The notes: generated by a model not told the origin, from the sequence alone. A stretch of 64,000 bases of DNA from Pseudomonas rubra (GCF_028656935.1 NZ_JAMDGZ010000018.1:1-64000); one strand, 5' to 3'. Positions 45,336-53,078 are shown, counted from the stretch's first letter. Program-made: numbers and translations.

Positions 45336-45782
45336 TCAGTGCATAAACTGAGCGTTGGGATTCCGCTCAAGGTCGTCGGAAGGCAGCACAGTGGACTTCA
45401 GCCAGTTCCACACCTTGAGGGCCAAAGGGGCAGCTTTCCGAGTCTGTGCGGCCTCACGAGCGTCCAGAATGGCGTCCAGCGGATGCTTGGCGAGTCGGTA
45501 CAGAGCAGCGTTAAGGCCGGAGAACTCGCGTTCATCTTCGCGGGACCAGTGGAATAGGGCCGCTTTGAGAAGGTGGTGACCGACTTCCTGCATGGTGTCT
45601 GTGAGGAACTGAAAGTACAGGCGGTCGCGGTCGTCGCGCTTGATGTCCACTCGCAGCCACACACGGCCCCGGCGATTGGTCACGTACTGCGCCAGCCCGG
45701 TCTTTAGGGCCTCCTGCATGGCTCCAAGGATGTTGTTGGCGACTTTGGCGCTGGTGAAGTTGGTCAGGTTGTAGATGGTCAT
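45336..45782 (-). CDS. Hypothetical early protein
   Basis: 148 aa, mostly helical, basic and Ala/Leu-rich (AKVANNILGAMQEALKTGLA; NAALYRLAKHPLDAILDARE), with C-terminal LPSDDLERNPNAQFMH. GGAG precedes the ATG at 45782. I recognise no domain; it is not an obvious helix-turn-helix repressor. It belongs to the early block under the control of the palindrome-bearing promoters. Confidence 0.7.
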   Translation of the reverse strand: MTIYNLTNFTSAKVANNILGAMQEALKTGLAQYVTNRRGRVWLRVDIKRDDRDRLYFQFLTDTMQEVGHHLLKAALFHWSREDEREFSGLNAALYRLAKHPLDAILDAREAAQTRKAAPLALKVWNWLKSTVLPSDDLERNPNAQFMH

Positions 45783-45835
45783 AGCTTGTAACTCCGGTTT
45801 GAGGGGCGCTCGAAATGAGGCCCCAGTTGCTTTGG

Positions 45836-45864
45836 TCTAAACTCACAAAACGTGTTTATCTCAG
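45836..45864 (-). promoter_or_regulatory. Early promoter with operator-like palindrome (third unit)
   Basis: actcacaaaacgtgt at 45841-45855 is a diverged copy of the 15-bp palindrome and sits at the same spacing between a -10 (TTTAGA) and a -35 (CTGAGA) with a 17-base spacer, as at 46633-46661. Upstream of the 148-aa gene. Confidence 0.45.
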
Positions 45865-46083
45865 CGTAGAAATAGCGGTCCCTGTCAGGGTGATCGCCTC
45901 CACTGATTTGCTCCCATCAAAATGCGTCAGCGTCAGCGTCAGCGTCAAGACGCCTGTAAATCCATTCGAGGTGTAGAACTCGACATTGCGGGCGTTTCGG
46001 TTGGCGTTGCTGGTGAACTCGCCGACCTCGACGCTTTTCCCCTCGCTGTCGGTGATTGTTCCTGTAAGGCTGTAAGTGGTCAT
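45856..46083 (-). CDS. Small beta-rich early protein with hexanucleotide repeat
   Basis: 75 aa, rich in Thr, Ser and Val with alternating hydrophobicity (SLTGTITDSEGKSVEVGEF; GVLTLTLTLTHFDG), suggesting an all-beta fold. The LTLTLT stretch is encoded by four tandem copies of a 6-base unit at 45924-45947. Ribosome-binding site weak. Family unknown. Confidence 0.6.
   Translation of the reverse strand: MTTYSLTGTITDSEGKSVEVGEFTSNANRNARNVEFYTSNGFTGVLTLTLTLTHFDGSKSVEAITLTGTAISTLR
45924..45947. repeat. Four tandem copies of a 6-base unit (gcgtca)
   Basis: Exact tandem hexamer inside the 75-aa gene; changes in copy number would add or remove two residues (Leu-Thr type) without a frameshift. Confidence 0.85.
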
Positions 46084-46132
46084 GCGCGAGACTCATCTAT
46101 AAAGGTGGCTGTGGCTTACTGAGTTTTTTGGC

Positions 46133-46552
46133 TCAGGCCTGAGCCGTGGCCCACGCTTCGAACTCGTTTTCCCACGCTGCACCGTCTTGCGTTAAACGAT
46201 CCACTTCCTTGCCATAAGGACGGCAATGCGGATTACCGTTGTTGTGGCCGTGGCGCATTGCGAGGCGAGTCAGAAAGACGGCCTCTTTGGCCTTGCGGTA
46301 CTCGTAGGGCAGGAACACATGAACGTACTGACCAGCCTTCAGATAACTCGCTACGGTCTCGGTGTGACGGTTGTCAGGAGCAGGGACCCAGCCAAGCTTT
46401 ACGCACAAAGCCTTAGCGGCAGCAATGTGGTTGCCCTCGGAGTCCAGTGAGTTGTCCCAGCCGAGGGTCACGGAGCCAGCTTCAGCGGTTGCCTTGATGC
46501 GGGAACCTTTGGTGTTGGTAGGGCAGATGTATTTGGTAGTGATGGCTTGCAT
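46133..46552 (-). CDS. Conserved-type phage early protein
   Basis: 139 aa, first gene after the operator/promoter region. The N-terminal part TTKYICPTNTKGSRIKATAE and DSEGNHIAAAKALCVKLGW recalls a small orphan family found in many unrelated phages, usually early and of unknown function (from memory, not checked). The C-terminal half has YVHVFLPYEYRKAKEAVFLT and a His-rich patch (RHGHNNGNPHC). Expected to be the first lytic product made from host transcription. Confidence 0.7.
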   Translation of the reverse strand: MQAITTKYICPTNTKGSRIKATAEAGSVTLGWDNSLDSEGNHIAAAKALCVKLGWVPAPDNRHTETVASYLKAGQYVHVFLPYEYRKAKEAVFLTRLAMRHGHNNGNPHCRPYGKEVDRLTQDGAAWENEFEAWATAQA

Positions 46553-46564
46553 GGTTGAATCCTC

Positions 46565-46593
46565 AATGTACGCATGATATGTGTTTATCTAAA
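46565..46593 (-). promoter_or_regulatory. Early host-type promoter 2
   Basis: Minus strand -35 TTTAGA, 17-base spacer, -10 TACATT. The palindrome at 46570-46584 fills most of the spacer. Faces the 139-aa gene. Confidence 0.6.
46570..46584. promoter_or_regulatory. Operator-like palindrome O1
   Basis: acgcat-gat-atgtgt. Inverted halves of the type ACRCAT/ATGYGT about a 3-base centre. One of three close copies in the 46553-46750 gap. Confidence 0.7.
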
Positions 46594-46632
46594 CCCAGTG
46601 AGACCCAGAGGCTTCGCTGTGGTGTGGGTGCC

Positions 46633-46661
46633 AATGTACGCACCAAATGTGTTTATGTCAA
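46633..46661 (-). promoter_or_regulatory. Early host-type promoter 1
   Basis: Minus strand consensus -35 TTGACA, 17-base spacer, -10 TACATT: the best sigma70 promoter I see in the prophage. Palindrome O2 lies in the spacer and O3 abuts the -35. It would start early lytic transcription by host RNA polymerase. Confidence 0.75.
46638..46652. promoter_or_regulatory. Operator-like palindrome O2
   Basis: acgcac-caa-atgtgt, between -35 and -10 of early promoter 1. Its centre is 23 bases from that of O3, about two helical turns, so two dimers could bind on one face. Confidence 0.7.
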
Positions 46662-46675
46662 CACATGAAATGCGT
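46661..46675. promoter_or_regulatory. Operator-like palindrome O3
   Basis: acacat-gaa-atgcgt, overlapping the upstream edge of the TTGACA of early promoter 1. Confidence 0.7.
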
Positions 46676-46734
46676 TTATCTGCACAAAAGAAACCCGGTG
46701 ACCTTTAAGGAATCAACCGGGTTCGCTAAGTGTG

Positions 46735-46754
46735 CTTTTAGTGAGGGTTTTTAA
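46735..46754 (-). promoter_or_regulatory. Phage RNAP promoter at the head of the early region
   Basis: Minus strand TAAAAACCCTCACTAAAAGC, overlapping the end of the 108-aa gene. It lets the phage polymerase amplify the whole early region, including its own gene. Confidence 0.9.
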
Positions 46755-47074
46755 ATCAGAGGGTGTTTCTTTACGGCATCCAGCAGCGCTTTTCGGGTCT
46801 CTTCACGCGAAACCTTAAGGGCCAACGCGAGACACAGCCAGGAACCGAAACGTAGCGCGATGCGGTCTCGATTCTGTGAGTCTTGATAGTGGTAATCCTC
46901 AGCAACGACGACCCCAGCGGCGACCCAAGTCCGGCCTCTACGGGACAGGACACCGCCGTTAGTAAGCTCTTCCAGTCCCTTGATGAACGACCTTAGGAGG
47001 TCCGAATGGGTGCGTACTGGTGCCAGCTCATGCAACCGTTCCGAGGTCATATGTAGTTCGTGCTGTGCGGTCAT
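46751..47074 (-). CDS. Hypothetical protein next to the early control region
   Basis: 108 aa from the ATG at 47074 (MTAQHELHMTSERLHELAPV). The mix is basic and hydrophobic, with a central beta part (RRGRTWVAAGVVVAEDYHY) and a C-terminal helix (SREETRKALLDAVKKHPLI). There is no clear helix-turn-helix. It is the last gene of the int-side cluster and is directly followed by promoters carrying repeated palindromes, so it is the best-placed candidate for a lysogeny regulator. That is inference from position only. Confidence 0.65.
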   Translation of the reverse strand: MTAQHELHMTSERLHELAPVRTHSDLLRSFIKGLEELTNGGVLSRRGRTWVAAGVVVAEDYHYQDSQNRDRIALRFGSWLCLALALKVSREETRKALLDAVKKHPLI

Positions 47075-47079
47075 CTCTC

Positions 47080-47190
47080 TCAAAATCCTAATAGAGCGGT
47101 CATCTTTGGGAATGCTTGGCAGAGCTTAACGATGCCGTAGAGAACTCCTGCACTCAGGACCCAAGCGGCCACGGTCCATAACCTGTCCAT
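47080..47190 (-). CDS. 36-aa membrane peptide
   Basis: Starts ATG at 47190, two bases after the lipoprotein stop, with AAGGA at proper distance. Sequence begins MDRLWTVAAWVLSAGVLYGI, a single membrane helix, then KLCQAFPK. Its stop lies six bases before the next start. Too short to classify. Tight packing with the lipoprotein suggests a joint envelope role. Confidence 0.65.
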   Translation of the reverse strand: MDRLWTVAAWVLSAGVLYGIVKLCQAFPKMTALLGF

Positions 47191-47192
47191 AC

Positions 47193-47573
47193 TCAGTCCT
47201 TACGCAGAGCGAACGCTTGAGCCTTGCCGCTAAGCACATACCAGCAATTACGATTTAAGCCGGACTCTTTGGCGATGGTCACGCCTGTGATTCCGTCAGC
47301 GCCCTGTGCGAAGGCTGCAACCTTCAAGTCAATCAGGACGGTTGATTCTTGCGGGGCTTCCTCTACGAAGCTCCGGTGACACCTACCCGCTGATACTTCA
47401 GTTAGGACCTGAGCGCCAGCGGGTAGGGTGTCATATTGCTGCACAGTGCGGACAGCCTCACGCTGGTCTTTAAGACTTGCATAGGACTGCTCGTTTCCAA
47501 CCTGAAGGTTTGAGGAGTGGCTGCCACATCCCGCTAAAGAGACCAACATCAAACCCGCTGCTACTAACCGCAT
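47193..47573 (-). CDS. Predicted outer-membrane lipoprotein (RcsF-like pattern)
   Basis: 126 aa with a lipobox VSLAGC (lipidated Cys16; Gly at +2 favours outer-membrane sorting). The mature part has two further cysteines, Cys65 (SAGRCHRSF) and Cys110 (NRNCWYV), likely disulfide-bonded, and LKVAAFAQGADGITGV. The arrangement recalls RcsF-type lipoproteins, though similarity is weak. AGAGGGAGC precedes the ATG. T7 has no such gene. Its place beside integrase and outside the lytic block fits a lysogenic-conversion or superinfection-exclusion factor acting at the cell surface. Confidence 0.75.
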   Translation of the reverse strand: MRLVAAGLMLVSLAGCGSHSSNLQVGNEQSYASLKDQREAVRTVQQYDTLPAGAQVLTEVSAGRCHRSFVEEAPQESTVLIDLKVAAFAQGADGITGVTIAKESGLNRNCWYVLSGKAQAFALRKD

Positions 47574-47614
47574 CCTAAGCTCCCTCTGAGAAAGGCCGCG
47601 ATGATAGCAGTAGG

Positions 47615-49120
47615 TCAGGCCTTAGGCAGTACCTTCTCAAGAGCTGCCCTTAAGGTGTCTTGTGCCATGTTTCCGCCGTACGTATCAAAGGTGATGCTCT
47701 TCGTGGTGTGTCCGAGGATTGAAGCGGCTGTCTGTAGGGAGACCTCGCCGTTCTGTAAGAGCGTGGACATTGTGTGTCTTAGGGAGTGGAACACGAGGTC
47801 CGGGTTATCGCCCACGGCCGTGCGTATGATCTTCGCAAGGTCAAGACGGAGTGAACGCCGCGTGAACACGGGTGAGTCATCATCAGGCAGCGCTTTAACG
47901 AACTCCCTAAAGGCTTCCATGTCCGGCGCCCAGCTCGATGTCATCACAAGAGGTACAACGCGGATAGACCCCTTGTTCTTAACAGACTTCCCTTCGGCTG
48001 CCTCGTTGATGCTGATAGCCATAGGACCACCATCAAGGCCCTGTACGTCACGCTTACGGAGCTGCAAGACCTCATTCAGCCGGGCCCCCGTGATAGCTGC
48101 CAGAGTAGCCGCACGGCCTGCTTCGGTTGAGTAGTCTCGGGCGGTCTTAAGCACAGCTTCGACCTGGGGGACGGTGAAGCCTGTCCGGGTACTGGTAGCG
48201 CCTTTGGTTGTCTTCAAGCGTTGAGAGTAATTGTGTTTGAGCAAGCCATTATCAGTGGCCCAAGTGAACACCGTAGCGAGGTACGAGACGAATACGTTAA
48301 CGGTGCTAACGGAGCGCCCTTTATCACCCTTAAGGATGCTGCCCTTACCGAGATGCTCTTTGATTCGCACCAAGTCGGCCCGCGTGTGGGTCTGCACGTC
48401 ATCCACACCACAGGCCGTAAAGGCTTCTGAGAGAATCTTAAGGTAGGACGTTGTGTTCTTAATGGTTGTAGGCTTGAGGTTCGCCCTTTGCTCAGCCAAG
48501 TAGGTGTCAGCCAGCTCTCTGAACGTGGTCTTAACGGTCGGCTTCGCTGGGTTACTTGAAGGGGCTTGAGGACCGCTTACAGATGGAGACAGGCTAACGC
48601 TCGCAGGCGCATGGAGACCCTCAAAGGCCTCTTGGTCGAAGCGCTCCTTGAGTTCCAGCAAGGGCCTTGGCTGGCTGTGCAGGCGTCTCTGAGCGGCCTT
48701 GAACATCTCCACGGCGCACTCAAGGACTGTCACATGGACAGACCTCAAAGGGTACTCAGCGGCGATCTGCATGAGCAGGTCTATTTCACTTTGATAGTGA
48801 TTGTACGTGTCAGCCCTCAGCAGGGGCTCAATCTTTGTCCTTAGGAGGCGGTCAGATTCCTCTCTGAGGATCGCTCTTAGGTCTTCCCAAGTAGCGTTAG
48901 GGTTATCGAGCTGCCAGCCCTTCACGACTGCCTGTAGCTCTTCTGAGTGTTGCATTGCAATTGCCTTGTGCGTGGAACGTAGGGACACACTGAGACCCAC
49001 GACGGAGCCTTCAGGGCGCATACGGAGATAATACGTTCCCTTACGGCGATAGTGGTACGGCTTGGCTAAGGGTGTTGTTACACGGTTGTTGCACTTGGCA
49101 GGAAGATTCAGGTCAGTCAT
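47615..49120 (-). CDS. int: Tyrosine-recombinase integrase
   Basis: 501 aa. The C-terminal catalytic domain has the full set: Arg347 (ITGARLNEVLQLR), Lys383 (VKNKGSIR), His445 and Arg448 (FHSLRHTMS), His471 (LGHTT) and Tyr481 (FDTYGG). An arm-binding N-terminus (YYLRMRPEG) and a core-binding SAM-like region (about 197-300) precede it. It is 45 bases from attR and would join attP to the 14-bp core in the MCP gene. No promoter is evident in the 45 bases upstream. In the lysogen, transcription may come from the MCP promoter; in the circular phage, from late phage transcription. Confidence 0.95.
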   Translation of the reverse strand: MTDLNLPAKCNNRVTTPLAKPYHYRRKGTYYLRMRPEGSVVGLSVSLRSTHKAIAMQHSEELQAVVKGWQLDNPNATWEDLRAILREESDRLLRTKIEPLLRADTYNHYQSEIDLLMQIAAEYPLRSVHVTVLECAVEMFKAAQRRLHSQPRPLLELKERFDQEAFEGLHAPASVSLSPSVSGPQAPSSNPAKPTVKTTFRELADTYLAEQRANLKPTTIKNTTSYLKILSEAFTACGVDDVQTHTRADLVRIKEHLGKGSILKGDKGRSVSTVNVFVSYLATVFTWATDNGLLKHNYSQRLKTTKGATSTRTGFTVPQVEAVLKTARDYSTEAGRAATLAAITGARLNEVLQLRKRDVQGLDGGPMAISINEAAEGKSVKNKGSIRVVPLVMTSSWAPDMEAFREFVKALPDDDSPVFTRRSLRLDLAKIIRTAVGDNPDLVFHSLRHTMSTLLQNGEVSLQTAASILGHTTKSITFDTYGGNMAQDTLRAALEKVLPKA

Positions 49121-49161
49121 GGCTCAAGCCCCTGTGTTTGCTGGGTTGAGCGGATTGAATA

Positions 49162-49455
49162 CTACTTGATCCAGAAATAGTCATTCTGGTCATAGCGCAA
49201 ACCGCGCACCACGCTCAGGGCCTGCTGCTGGGCCGCCTCGCGGGTGAGGCTACCGGCCGCTTCCAGGCCTTGGTAATAGGCCAGGATACCGGCAGCGGTC
49301 TGCACCACGTGGCGGGTCTTTTCCGCCTTGGCCTGGTACAGGTCGCCATGGATCTGGCGCAGCATCAGCAGCCCGAGGGTCACCAGCATCACCACGGCCA
49401 CCACCAGGATCAGCCACAAGCGGCGGCTGATCGACATACTACGAAGCGTTTTCAT
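49162..49455 (-). pseudogene. Chemoreceptor (MCP), 5' part
   Basis: ATG at 49455 (MKTLRSMSISRRLW) after GGGGTA. It has a basic N-terminus, a membrane helix (LWLILVVAVVMLVTLGLLML) and the first ~65 residues of a single-Cache domain (AAGILAYYQGLEAAG; RYDQNDYFWI). At attR the frame enters phage DNA and stops after one more codon (AAG TAG), giving a 97-residue product without signalling domain. Removing 49165 down to 8330 joins it in frame to 6985-8329. Confidence 0.92.
49166..49179. other. attR core (ttgatccagaaata)
   Basis: Fourteen bases identical to attL at 8330-8343. Left of it is phage (integrase side); right of it is the MCP 5' part. Confidence 0.9.
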
Positions 49456-49754
49456 GGAATGCGTACCCCAGTTCTTTTTGTTGTCTTGCCCATGCAAGCA
49501 CGGTTTATCCGCCCAACCTACTCGACCAAGGGCTAAGTGCCTGATTCGCTGAGGCCTGTTGCGCCTTATCAGCAGCGTTTAACCCAGAGGTCTGATAGGA
49601 TTTCGGCCTCGACGGGATAAACCTGAAGGCCGCGTGAACTTTTCTGCTGGCTTTGCGACCAACTGTCGCTGTAGAACGGCCAGGCGCTGAATAGCCATTG
49701 GCAACTAAAAGACTTTAACGGGGCGTGCCGCAGGCATTGCCTCACGGGGGAAGC
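49456..49754. promoter_or_regulatory. Divergent region between MCP 5' part and uppP
   Basis: About 300 bases that must hold promoters for the chemoreceptor (minus) and uppP (plus). On the minus strand GGCGGATAA near 49510 resembles the -10 of a motility (sigma28) promoter, but no TAAA lies at the right distance. I cannot place either promoter securely. Confidence 0.35.
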
Positions 49755-50585
49755 ATGGATCTTTGGACCGGCCTGCAGGCTGTCATTCTAGGTATTGTCG
49801 AAGGCTTGACGGAGTTCTTGCCGATTTCCAGTACCGGCCACCAGATCGTCGTCGCCGATCTGATCAACTTCGGTGGTGAACGGGCCATGGCCTTCAACAT
49901 CATCATCCAGCTGGGCGCGATCCTGGCGGTGGTCTGGGAGTTTCGCCGCAAGATCCTTGAGGTGGTGGTGGGGCTGCCGCGTCAACGCCAGGCCCAGCGC
50001 TTCACTGTCAACCTGCTGATTGCCTTCATGCCGGCGGTGGTGCTGGGTGTGCTGTTCGCCGACCTGATCCACGAGTACCTGTTCAACCCTATTACCGTCG
50101 CTGCGGCGCTGGTGGTCGGTGGGGTGATCATGCTCTGGGCCGAGCGCCGCGAGCATGTGATCCGCGTCGATCAGGTCGACGACATGAGTTGGAGCGACGC
50201 CCTGAAAATCGGTTGTGCCCAGTGCCTGGCGATGATTCCGGGGACTTCGCGCTCCGGCTCGACCATCATCGGCGGCCTGTTGTTCGGCCTGTCGCGCAAA
50301 GCGGCCACCGAGTTTTCGTTCTTCCTCGCCATGCCGACCATGGTCGGTGCTGCGGTGTACTCGGGCTACAAGTACCGTGACCTGTTCCAGCCCGACGATT
50401 TCCCGGTGTTCGCCATCGGTTTCGTGGTCTCGTTCATCTTCGCCATGATTGCCGTACGGGGCCTGCTCAAGTTCATCGCCAACCACAGCTATGCCGCCTT
50501 TGCCTGGTACCGCATCGTGTTTGGCCTGATCATCCTCGGCACCTGGGCATTCGGCTGGGTCGACTGGGCCACGGCGCACGGTTGA
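49755..50585 (+). CDS. uppP: Undecaprenyl-diphosphatase
   Basis: 276 aa from the ATG at 49755 after GGGGGAAGC. Inner-membrane enzyme that recycles undecaprenyl pyrophosphate to the monophosphate carrier for peptidoglycan synthesis; also called BacA (bacitracin resistance). The conserved motifs are [15 protein letters not shown] (about 17-31) and [12 protein letters not shown] (about 165-176), with about eight membrane helices. The stop is three bases before the next start. Confidence 0.95.
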   Translation: MDLWTGLQAVILGIVEGLTEFLPISSTGHQIVVADLINFGGERAMAFNIIIQLGAILAVVWEFRRKILEVVVGLPRQRQAQRFTVNLLIAFMPAVVLGVLFADLIHEYLFNPITVAAALVVGGVIMLWAERREHVIRVDQVDDMSWSDALKIGCAQCLAMIPGTSRSGSTIIGGLLFGLSRKAATEFSFFLAMPTMVGAAVYSGYKYRDLFQPDDFPVFAIGFVVSFIFAMIAVRGLLKFIANHSYAAFAWYRIVFGLIILGTWAFGWVDWATAHG

Positions 50586-50587
50586 AC

Positions 50588-51034
50588 ATGAGCCGTCGCC
50601 AGCCGCAACCGCGCCGCGCAACCTCTGCCAGCGGCGCCCTGCACAACCCCCGGAGCAAGTGGTTGGCCTTCGCCGGCCTGTGCGTGCTACCCGTAGGGGG
50701 GGCCTTGCAGATGCTGTTGAGCGGGCAGTCGTGGCTGCCGGCGCTGGCCTACCCACTGGCCAGCCTGGCGAGCTTCCTGCTGTACTGGCGCGACAAGCAA
50801 CAGGCCCGCAACCAGGCCTGGCGGACCCCGGAGAAGGTCCTGCATGCCAGTGAGCTGCTGGGTGGCTGGCCGGGTGCGTTGCTGGCGCAGCAACGCTTTC
50901 GCCACAAGACCCGCAAGCTGTCGTTCCAGGCGAGCTTCTGGACCATTGTCGCTGTGCATCAAGTGTTCTGGGTCGACCACCTGCTGCTGGGTGGCCGTTG
51001 GCTTGGCGCTGCCCTGGCGCCGGTGCTCAGATAA
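50588..51034 (+). CDS. DUF1294 membrane protein
   Basis: 148 aa from the ATG at 50588, just after the uppP stop. Three hydrophobic helices (WLAFAGLCVLPVGGAL, LAYPLASLASFLLYW and FWTIVAVHQVFWVDHLLL) and the motif WRTPEKVLHASELLGGWPG, then RHKTRKLSFQ, are typical of DUF1294. Function unknown. No separate ribosome-binding site, so it is probably coupled to uppP. Confidence 0.85.
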   Translation: MSRRQPQPRRATSASGALHNPRSKWLAFAGLCVLPVGGALQMLLSGQSWLPALAYPLASLASFLLYWRDKQQARNQAWRTPEKVLHASELLGGWPGALLAQQRFRHKTRKLSFQASFWTIVAVHQVFWVDHLLLGGRWLGAALAPVLR

Positions 51035-51386
51035 GCAAGCCCGGCTGCTGGCGCTTGGGCAGGCGCCTGACCACCAACTGGTGGGAGCGTTGCAGTAAAT
51101 CGGTCAGCTCGGCCCGGCCCATGGGGTAGGGCGCTGCCATGCTGATCCAGTGGGCCCGGGCCAGGTACGGCGCCGGGCGCACCCCGGGGCGATCGGCATA
51201 GCCCAGAAACAGATCGCCATCGACCTTGAACGACAACCCCGCGCCCGCCAGGTCAAGCACCGCGAACATCTTGTTGCCAGCCACCGAGAACACCCGCACG
51301 CCGCCCCACTTGTAGTCTTCACGGGCACCGGGCAGGCTCAGGCAGAAAGCTGCCGCCTGTTCTTGGTTGAGTGTGTTTTCAGACAT
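51027..51386 (-). CDS. MmcQ/YjbR-family protein
   Basis: 119 aa from the ATG at 51386 (MSENTLNQEQAAAFCLSLPG). The LPGAREDYKWGG start and RAHWISMAAPYPMGRAELT end fit the YjbR/CyaY-like fold family, small proteins of unknown role sometimes linked to DNA binding. It overlaps the end of the LysR gene and the last bases of the DUF1294 gene on the other strand. Confidence 0.85.
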   Translation of the reverse strand: MSENTLNQEQAAAFCLSLPGAREDYKWGGVRVFSVAGNKMFAVLDLAGAGLSFKVDGDLFLGYADRPGVRPAPYLARAHWISMAAPYPMGRAELTDLLQRSHQLVVRRLPKRQQPGLLI

Positions 51387-52287
51387 AACGCTCCCCACAT
51401 TGGGCAAATTCTGCCACCAGATGATCGATCCACACCCGCACCGCTGGCAACAACCCGCGTCGATGCGGGTAGACCGCCTGCAGGTAGCCGCCAGGCAGCG
51501 ACCAGTCTGGCAGCAGGCGCACCAGCTCGCCACGGGCAAGTTCCTCTTCGCAGTGCATGATCGGCAACGCGGTAAAACCCAGGCCCGCGATGGCCGCGGC
51601 CTTGCGTACGACAAAGTCGTCAATCGCCAGCCGCGCTTCCAGGGTCAGCTCCTGCTTGTGGCCCTTGGCGTCGAGCAGGCGCAGATGCACCAGGCGGTCG
51701 GCGTCCACCGCGCCGAGTACCGGCAGGCTGGCCAGGTCTTGCGGGTGATTGAGCGGCTGCGCAGCGGCAAAGGACGGGGAGGCCACCAGGTACATTTGCG
51801 CCTGGCGCAAACGGCGCGTGACCAGGGCCGGGTCCTCGTCCCCCAGGTCGCGCACGCGCAGGGCAACGTCGACCCCTTCGGTGATCAGGTCGACCCGGCG
51901 GTTGAGCAGGATCATGTCCAGTTGCACCTGCGGGTACTGTTGCAGGAAGCGGCTGATCACCTGCGGCAAGAATTCATGGGCCAGCCCCACCGGGCACGAC
52001 ACCCGCAAGCGCCCGCGCGGTTCGCTGGTCATGCTGGCCACCGCTTCATCGGCCATTTCCGCTTCCAGCAGCATGGCCTGGCAGTGGCGCAGGTAGCGTT
52101 CGCCGACGGCGGTCAGCTTCAGTTGCCGGGTAGTGCGCTGCAACAGGCGAGTCCCCAGGCGCTCTTCGAGCTCGGCGATGCGCCGCGACAGGCGTGACTT
52201 GGGAATGCCCAGCAGGCGGCCGGCGGCGGCAAAACCACCGGCTTCGACCACACGGGCAAAGTAGAACAGATCGTTGAGGTCTTGCAT
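51379..52287 (-). CDS. LysR-family transcriptional regulator
   Basis: 302 aa from the ATG at 52287 (MQDLNDLFYFARVVEAGGFA). N-terminal winged helix-turn-helix (FAAAGRLLGIPKSRLSRRIA) and a periplasmic-binding-like effector domain (from about 90). It is divergent from the azoreductase gene, with a shared 128-base gap, the usual layout for a LysR regulator and its target; it probably controls azoR in response to an unknown quinone-like or electrophilic signal. Confidence 0.92.
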   Translation of the reverse strand: MQDLNDLFYFARVVEAGGFAAAGRLLGIPKSRLSRRIAELEERLGTRLLQRTTRQLKLTAVGERYLRHCQAMLLEAEMADEAVASMTSEPRGRLRVSCPVGLAHEFLPQVISRFLQQYPQVQLDMILLNRRVDLITEGVDVALRVRDLGDEDPALVTRRLRQAQMYLVASPSFAAAQPLNHPQDLASLPVLGAVDADRLVHLRLLDAKGHKQELTLEARLAIDDFVVRKAAAIAGLGFTALPIMHCEEELARGELVRLLPDWSLPGGYLQAVYPHRRGLLPAVRVWIDHLVAEFAQCGERYV

Positions 52288-52415
52288 GGTGCTCACCATT
52301 GTCCTGCCAGTAGGACAAACTAACGCATTTTTGCAGACTTATCAGCTATTCGCCGCCCAAGTAGGATTGTCCCCATCGTGATCGCCCACTTGCGGTCTTC
52401 ATTCAGGAGAGTCCC

Positions 52416-53027
52416 ATGAAACTGTTGCACATCGATTCGAGCATCCTGGGCGACAATTCCGCCTCCCGTCAGCTGAGCCGCAGCGTGGTCGAAGCCTGGA
52501 AAGCCGCCGATCCGTCGCTGCAGGTGACCTACCGTGACCTGGCGGGCGACGCTATCAGCCACTTCTCGGCCGCTACCCTGGTGGCCGCCGGCACCCCGGA
52601 AGAACTGCGTGATGCAGCGCAGCAGCACGAAGCCAGGCTCAGTGCCGAAACCCTGCAGGAGTTCCTCGACGCAGACGCCGTGGTGCTGGCCGCGCCGATG
52701 TACAACTTCACCGTGCCAACCCAGCTCAAGGCCTGGATCGATCGCGTGGCGGTAGCGGGCAAGACCTTCCGTTACACCGAAGCCGGCCCTGAAGGCCTGT
52801 GCGGCAACAAGAAAGTGATCCTGGTATCGACCGCAGGCGGTCTGCATGCCGGTCAACCTACCGGTGCCGGTCATGAAGACTTCCTCAAGGTATTCCTGGG
52901 CTTCATCGGCATCACTGACCTTGAGATCGTCCGTGCCCATGGCCTGGCCTACGGCGATGAGCACCGGGTCAAGGCGCTCAACGCCGCCCAGGTACAGATC
53001 AGCAACGAGCTGTTCGCCGCCGCCTGA
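52416..53027 (+). CDS. azoR: FMN-dependent NADH:quinone oxidoreductase / azoreductase
   Basis: 203 aa. A flavodoxin-like fold with the family start [23 protein letters not shown]-binding [19 protein letters not shown] and the STAGG turn. It reduces quinones by two electrons and azo bonds using NADH. GGAGAGTCCC lies before the ATG. A terminator follows at 53046-53078. Confidence 0.94.
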   Translation: MKLLHIDSSILGDNSASRQLSRSVVEAWKAADPSLQVTYRDLAGDAISHFSAATLVAAGTPEELRDAAQQHEARLSAETLQEFLDADAVVLAAPMYNFTVPTQLKAWIDRVAVAGKTFRYTEAGPEGLCGNKKVILVSTAGGLHAGQPTGAGHEDFLKVFLGFIGITDLEIVRAHGLAYGDEHRVKALNAAQVQISNELFAAA

Positions 53028-53045
53028 TATCAAGCGTCTGAGAAA

Positions 53046-53078
53046 CCGACTGCCGGCCGTGCCCGCAGTCGGTTTTTT
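53046..53078 (+). terminator. Intrinsic terminator after azoR
   Basis: Perfect CCGACTGC/GCAGTCGG stem followed by six T. Confidence 0.9.

Noticed and set aside
45336..45782. 148-aa early protein as the lysogeny repressor
   Set aside because: It lies downstream of the palindrome-bearing promoters, so it would be off in the repressed state, and it shows no DNA-binding motif.
49500..49560. Sigma28 motility promoter for the chemoreceptor
   Set aside because: A GGCGGATAA element is present, but no TAAA-type -35 at about 15 bases.
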